A program made the position numbers and the translations under genes. DNA of 64,000 nucleotides, taken from NCBI RefSeq assembly GCF_902477725.1, contig NZ_CABSIF010000016.1:1-64000 (forward strand), given 5' to 3'. The notes beneath the pieces are model-generated. The model made no database searches. It worked only from the letters and a program-made list of their open reading frames with translations, and had not been told where the DNA came from. Source of the DNA: an uncultured Desulfovibrio sp. Lineage in GTDB: Bacteria > Desulfobacterota > Desulfovibrionia > Desulfovibrionales > Desulfovibrionaceae. Below, piece by piece: positions 61,435 through 64,000 of this stretch (the stretch's first letter is position 1; every line of letters starts with the position of its first letter).

Positions 61435-61848
61435 ATGCTGCAAATACTGCGGGCAAAACTGCATTGCATTCGTGTTACCGGGTGCGAACTGAACTACCAC
61501 GGCTCGGTGACGCTTGACCCGGAGCAGTGCCGCGAGGCGGGCATCTACCCGCTGGAATTTGTGTATATCTGGAACAAGAGCAACGGACAGCGCATTTCCA
61601 CCTACGTCATCTACGGCGAGCCGGGTTCGCGCTGCTGCATACTTAATGGTGCGGCGGCCCGGGCCTGCCAGCGTGGGGATGAAGTTATCATCAGCGCTTA
61701 CGAATACGTGAACGGCCCTCAGGATCTGTACAGCCGCAAACCCGTGGTGCTGACCTTTAACGAGGACAACAGCATTCATGAGCGCCTGCGCTATGTGGTG
61801 GACGGGGAAGAAGAAGGCGACTTTGGCTTTCATGTGGAAACCGAATAG
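61435..61848 (+). CDS. panD: Aspartate 1-decarboxylase
   Basis: A 137-residue pyruvoyl enzyme that makes beta-alanine for pantothenate and CoA. The family start MLQILRAKLHCIRVTGCELNYHGSVTLD contains the self-cleavage site Gly23-Ser24 (seen here in two pieces), which yields the pyruvoyl group, followed by ISTYVIYGEPGSRCCILNGAAAR and RGDEVIISAYEYV. It is about ten residues longer at the C-terminus than E. coli PanD. GAGAG lies 6-10 bases before the ATG. PanM-type maturation factors are not visible nearby. Confidence 0.93.
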   Translation: MLQILRAKLHCIRVTGCELNYHGSVTLDPEQCREAGIYPLEFVYIWNKSNGQRISTYVIYGEPGSRCCILNGAAARACQRGDEVIISAYEYVNGPQDLYSRKPVVLTFNEDNSIHERLRYVVDGEEEGDFGFHVETE

Positions 61849-61894
61849 CCGCAGGCTCCGGCAGAACGTATGAGACGCTCTTGAGCCGAACAGT

Positions 61895-61944
61895 GTACTA
61901 TAAACGAAAAGAGGCCCCGCGGGGCCTCTTTTCGTTTATAGTAC
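61895..61944. terminator. Perfect 50-bp palindrome, bidirectional terminator
   Basis: The 25 bases from 61895 (starting GTACTATAAACG) are the exact reverse complement of the 25 bases ending at 61944. The centre is GGCCCCGCGGGGCC, and CTTTTCG/CGAAAAG provides T-rich sides. It lies between panD (plus) and the J-domain gene (minus), which converge, so termination in both directions is the obvious role; the perfect length is unusual. Confidence 0.8.
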
Positions 61945-61967
61945 GGCGCGCATAAAAGCCGCGCGGA

Positions 61968-62984
61968 TCATTCGTTGGTGATAATCAGGTACAAATCGCC
62001 TTGCCACGGGCCCACGCGCTTGCCCAGCCCGCGCAGTCGAATGGGTTTGCCCACGGCAAAATCCGGGGGCAGGGTGATCTCGACAGTTTTCAGTTCGCCA
62101 GAAAGGGCCTGGCGTATTTGCAGGCGAATGCGTTTGCCGGGCGCAAGGTTGGCCGAGGGCAGCGCAAGGGTTTGTTCCTCATCGATCTGACGGCGCAGCC
62201 AGCCCTTGACCATGCCGGTAACGCCCTTGCTGTGGTCTTTGTTCCACTTGGGCGTGCCCCAGGCCAGATTGCTCTTGTGCAGCTTTACATTGCGCTTTTC
62301 CGCCGCGGGTTTTTCCTTGGGCTGGTCAAAAGCAGGCCCTTCCTTTTGGTAAGGCGCTTCCTGCTGGGGGGGCGCTTCTTCCTGATGCTGGCGGTTCAGT
62401 TCGCTGTAAATATCTTCAAAAACGCGGCGGGCAAAGGGATCTGTCAGCAGGTCGCGCAGCACGTCATGCTCAGAATAGCCGTTCTGCGCATTTTTTTGGT
62501 CTGCAGTTTTGTTTTTTTGCTGCTCTTGATTCTGCTCTTTTTGGGCTTTCCCGGTCTCGTCTGCGGCCCGTGCCCCGGCAGCGGGGTCAGCCGCACCAGA
62601 GCTGTCTTCTTTTGCGTCAGAGCCTGCTTGCTGCCCGTTGCTGCCTTGAGAGCCATTTTCAGCCTGGGTCTTCTGTTCGGCCCTGTCGTCAGTGGGTTCT
62701 TCCTTTGCGGCCCGCGCATTGCTCTCTGCCTGCGCAGCCCTGCTGGCCTCTGTTGAAGCCCGCACGCCGTCCTCATGCTTGAGTATGGCGGAAAGGGCCA
62801 CATAGGCCTCGTTGAGCAGCTGAAATTCCCGGCTGGCGTCCGGGTTGCCGGGGTTGAGATCGGGGTGCAGCTCAAAAGCGCGACGCCGATAGGCCCGCTT
62901 GAGGTCAGCCGTATCGGCGTTTTTTTTAAGCTTGAGAATGTCGTAGCATTCTTTCAGCGATATCTGGCGGGGGCGGCGTCGCAT
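61968..62984 (-). CDS. J-domain (DnaJ-like) protein with long low-complexity linker
   Basis: A 338-residue protein. The N-terminal J domain (residues about 10-70) has the HPD motif (YRRRAFELHPDLNPG) needed to stimulate Hsp70 (DnaK) ATPase. Residues about 75-235 are rich in Gln, Glu, Lys and Ala with few hydrophobics and are probably disordered. The C-terminus (about 255-338) looks like the last beta domain of CbpA/DnaJ (GKRIRLQIRQALSGELKTVEITLP, then GKPIRLRGLGKRVG). The Gly/Phe region and Cys-rich zinc fingers of DnaJ are absent. It is co-transcribed with the YkgJ-type gene, 2 bases away. Confidence 0.82.
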   Translation of the reverse strand: MRRRPRQISLKECYDILKLKKNADTADLKRAYRRRAFELHPDLNPGNPDASREFQLLNEAYVALSAILKHEDGVRASTEASRAAQAESNARAAKEEPTDDRAEQKTQAENGSQGSNGQQAGSDAKEDSSGAADPAAGARAADETGKAQKEQNQEQQKNKTADQKNAQNGYSEHDVLRDLLTDPFARRVFEDIYSELNRQHQEEAPPQQEAPYQKEGPAFDQPKEKPAAEKRNVKLHKSNLAWGTPKWNKDHSKGVTGMVKGWLRRQIDEEQTLALPSANLAPGKRIRLQIRQALSGELKTVEITLPPDFAVGKPIRLRGLGKRVGPWQGDLYLIITNE

Positions 62985-62986
62985 GA

Positions 62987-63439
62987 TTACTTCAGGATAA
63001 GCGCATTGGCTTCACAGGTGGCATCGGAAGCCAGCAGGCCGTTTTCGTGCAGGTAGTCGCGGCCTTCGCGCGCAAAATCCGCATGCAGCGCGCCAGTTTC
63101 GATGCCGGGGCAGAATTCCTTGGCCATGGCGAGGCTGGTCGGGTCTTCAATGTTGCCACGAAAAAAGGGCCATGCGCGGCAGATTGAAGGCTTGCCCTCG
63201 TGCACGCCGCAGCCGCTGCCCTGGCGAAAAAATACGCAGTAGCCGTCTTCGCCGCAGCGAATTTTGAGCTTGCCGCCAATGCGTTCGCAATAGCTGTCTG
63301 CCACTGCTTCCGGCGCTTGCTGCATGTGCGCTGCCAGCCGGATCAGGTCTGTGGGGCTTACGACAATGCCGCCTCTTCCTTCGCAGCAGTGGCCGCACAT
63401 GCGGCAGTTGAAAACCGATTCTCCGTGAGCGGCAGACAT
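62987..63439 (-). CDS. YkgJ-type zinc/iron-chelating CxxCxxCC protein
   Basis: A 150-residue protein of the YkgJ family, defined by a metal-binding Cys cluster: CRMCGHCCEGRGG near the N-terminus, CVFF-x5-CGVHEGKPSICRAWPF in the middle and a further Cys in KEFCPG. The family chelates zinc or an Fe-S cluster; its role is unknown. It lies 18 bases after the CoA-binding protein gene and 2 bases before the J-domain gene on the minus strand. Confidence 0.88.
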   Translation of the reverse strand: MSAAHGESVFNCRMCGHCCEGRGGIVVSPTDLIRLAAHMQQAPEAVADSYCERIGGKLKIRCGEDGYCVFFRQGSGCGVHEGKPSICRAWPFFRGNIEDPTSLAMAKEFCPGIETGALHADFAREGRDYLHENGLLASDATCEANALILK

Positions 63440-63457
63440 GGGCTATAATCCTTGGCC

Positions 63458-63883
63458 TTAAAAAGTGAGCGAGGGGCGCATGAGGCGCTCGTGTTCCACC
63501 ATGATGCAGGAATCTTCAACTACTGTCATGCCTGTACGGGCTAACAGCTGACGTGCCTCGATCGAGCGTATGCCAAGCTGCATCCAGAAAACTTTTGGTT
63601 TCCAGGGCAGATCCAGTACTTCCTGCGCGTGGGCGGGGCAGTATTCCGGCGCGCGAAACAGATTGACGATATCCACCGGCCCGGGCAGTTCCGCAAGACA
63701 GGTCAACGCAGGCAGCCCCCAAACGGTTTTGCGCACGGGGTGGACAGGAAAAATCGTGTATCCCTGCTCCAGCAGATAGCGCCCGACCCTGTCCACGGCC
63801 TGTCCGGCTTTGTCCTTGGCGCCGATAATGGCGACGCTGCGTGATTCGCCAAACATGGCGCGCATCAGTCTGTCGTCAAGCAT
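63458..63883 (-). CDS. CoA-binding domain protein (YccU family)
   Basis: A 141-residue Rossmann-fold protein of the CoA-binding (succinyl-CoA synthetase alpha N-domain-like) family. Motifs are SVAIIGAKDKAGQAVDRV, YTIFPVHPVRKTVWGLPAL, VDIVNLFRAPE, FWMQLGIRSIEARQL and VVEDSCIMVEHERL. The HPV and MVEHERL segments distinguish it from acyl-CoA synthetase domains. The start at 63883 has GGATG 5 bases upstream; an ATG at 63901 in the same frame is possible. It heads the minus-strand trio with YkgJ and the J-domain protein. Confidence 0.85.
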   Translation of the reverse strand: MLDDRLMRAMFGESRSVAIIGAKDKAGQAVDRVGRYLLEQGYTIFPVHPVRKTVWGLPALTCLAELPGPVDIVNLFRAPEYCPAHAQEVLDLPWKPKVFWMQLGIRSIEARQLLARTGMTVVEDSCIMVEHERLMRPSLTF

Positions 63884-64000
63884 AGTACATCCATGCCGCA
63901 AGAGGGCGGATTATCAGCGGGCAGCCCTTTGGGTTGCTCCCGTTAGTATATCTGTAATCTGTTTTAATAGACGGCAATGGCAAAATGCGCAAGTTCCCAG

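Noticed and set aside
63967..64000. Possible C-terminus of a minus-strand gene entering from the right edge (reads WELAHFAIAVY then stop)
   Set aside because: Only eleven codons are visible, too few to support a gene.

Overview
The window looks like chromosome from a Desulfovibrio of the D. desulfuricans type (Desulfovibrionaceae). This rests on the first 57 codons of dissimilatory sulfite reductase alpha (dsrA) at the left edge, moderately high G+C coding sequence with AT-rich gaps, a type III glutamine synthetase, and many genes of the 'conserved in Desulfovibrio, unknown function' kind. No rRNA, tRNA, CRISPR array, prophage or complete insertion sequence was seen.

Layout. 1-172: start of dsrA (minus), with a long regulatory gap behind it. 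1.0-4.7 kb: minus-strand lysA, MATE exporter and DUF2156 protein. 5.1-8.1 kb: SlyD-like FKBP and glnN. 8.2-14.9 kb: complete trp operon (trpL-E-GD-C-F-B-A) behind a textbook leader peptide and attenuator. 15.0-18.1 kb: iron-linked segment, with Fur-like dyads, a DUF2325 protein and feoB without an adjacent feoA. 18.1-19.7 kb: degenerate nuclease-fold protein, an unknown protein and a DnaQ-like exonuclease. 19.8-27.8 kb: flagellar basal body and export genes flgB-flgC-fliE and fliF-(small ORF)-fliG-fliH-fliI, with two sigma54-type promoters and a MITE-like element inserted in the flgC stop codon. 28.0-35.3 kb: a tight four-gene module with two PEP-synthase-like proteins flanking a histidine kinase and a response regulator. 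35.5-42.8 kb: 2-hydroxyacid dehydrogenase, a 97-bp direct repeat, groES-groEL, a 1025-residue membrane protein of unknown function and a small unknown protein. 43.1-45.3 kb: a diguanylate cyclase and a small protein behind Fur-like promoters. 45.6-51.1 kb: radA, a CYTH protein and an N-degron set (clpS-clpA-aat). 51.1-56.7 kb: an unknown protein, uvrB, ligA and dapB. 57.0-64.0 kb: chemoreceptor, EamA transporter, unknown protein, panD, J-domain protein, YkgJ-type protein and CoA-binding protein.

How it works together. Most of the window is housekeeping in compact operons with overlapping or nearly abutting genes. The parts most worth a second look are: (i) the dikinase-like/two-component module at 27974-35346, where one paralogue keeps the ATP-grasp and phospho-histidine residues but has an unrecognised C-terminal domain instead of the PEP/pyruvate barrel, and the other has lost the histidine; (ii) a 68-residue ORF overlapping the end of fliF that resembles FliF's own FliG-binding tail; (iii) the MITE-like hairpin that appears to have rewritten the flgC stop codon; and (iv) a set of Fur-like dyads, two of them in nearly identical promoters 30 kb apart.
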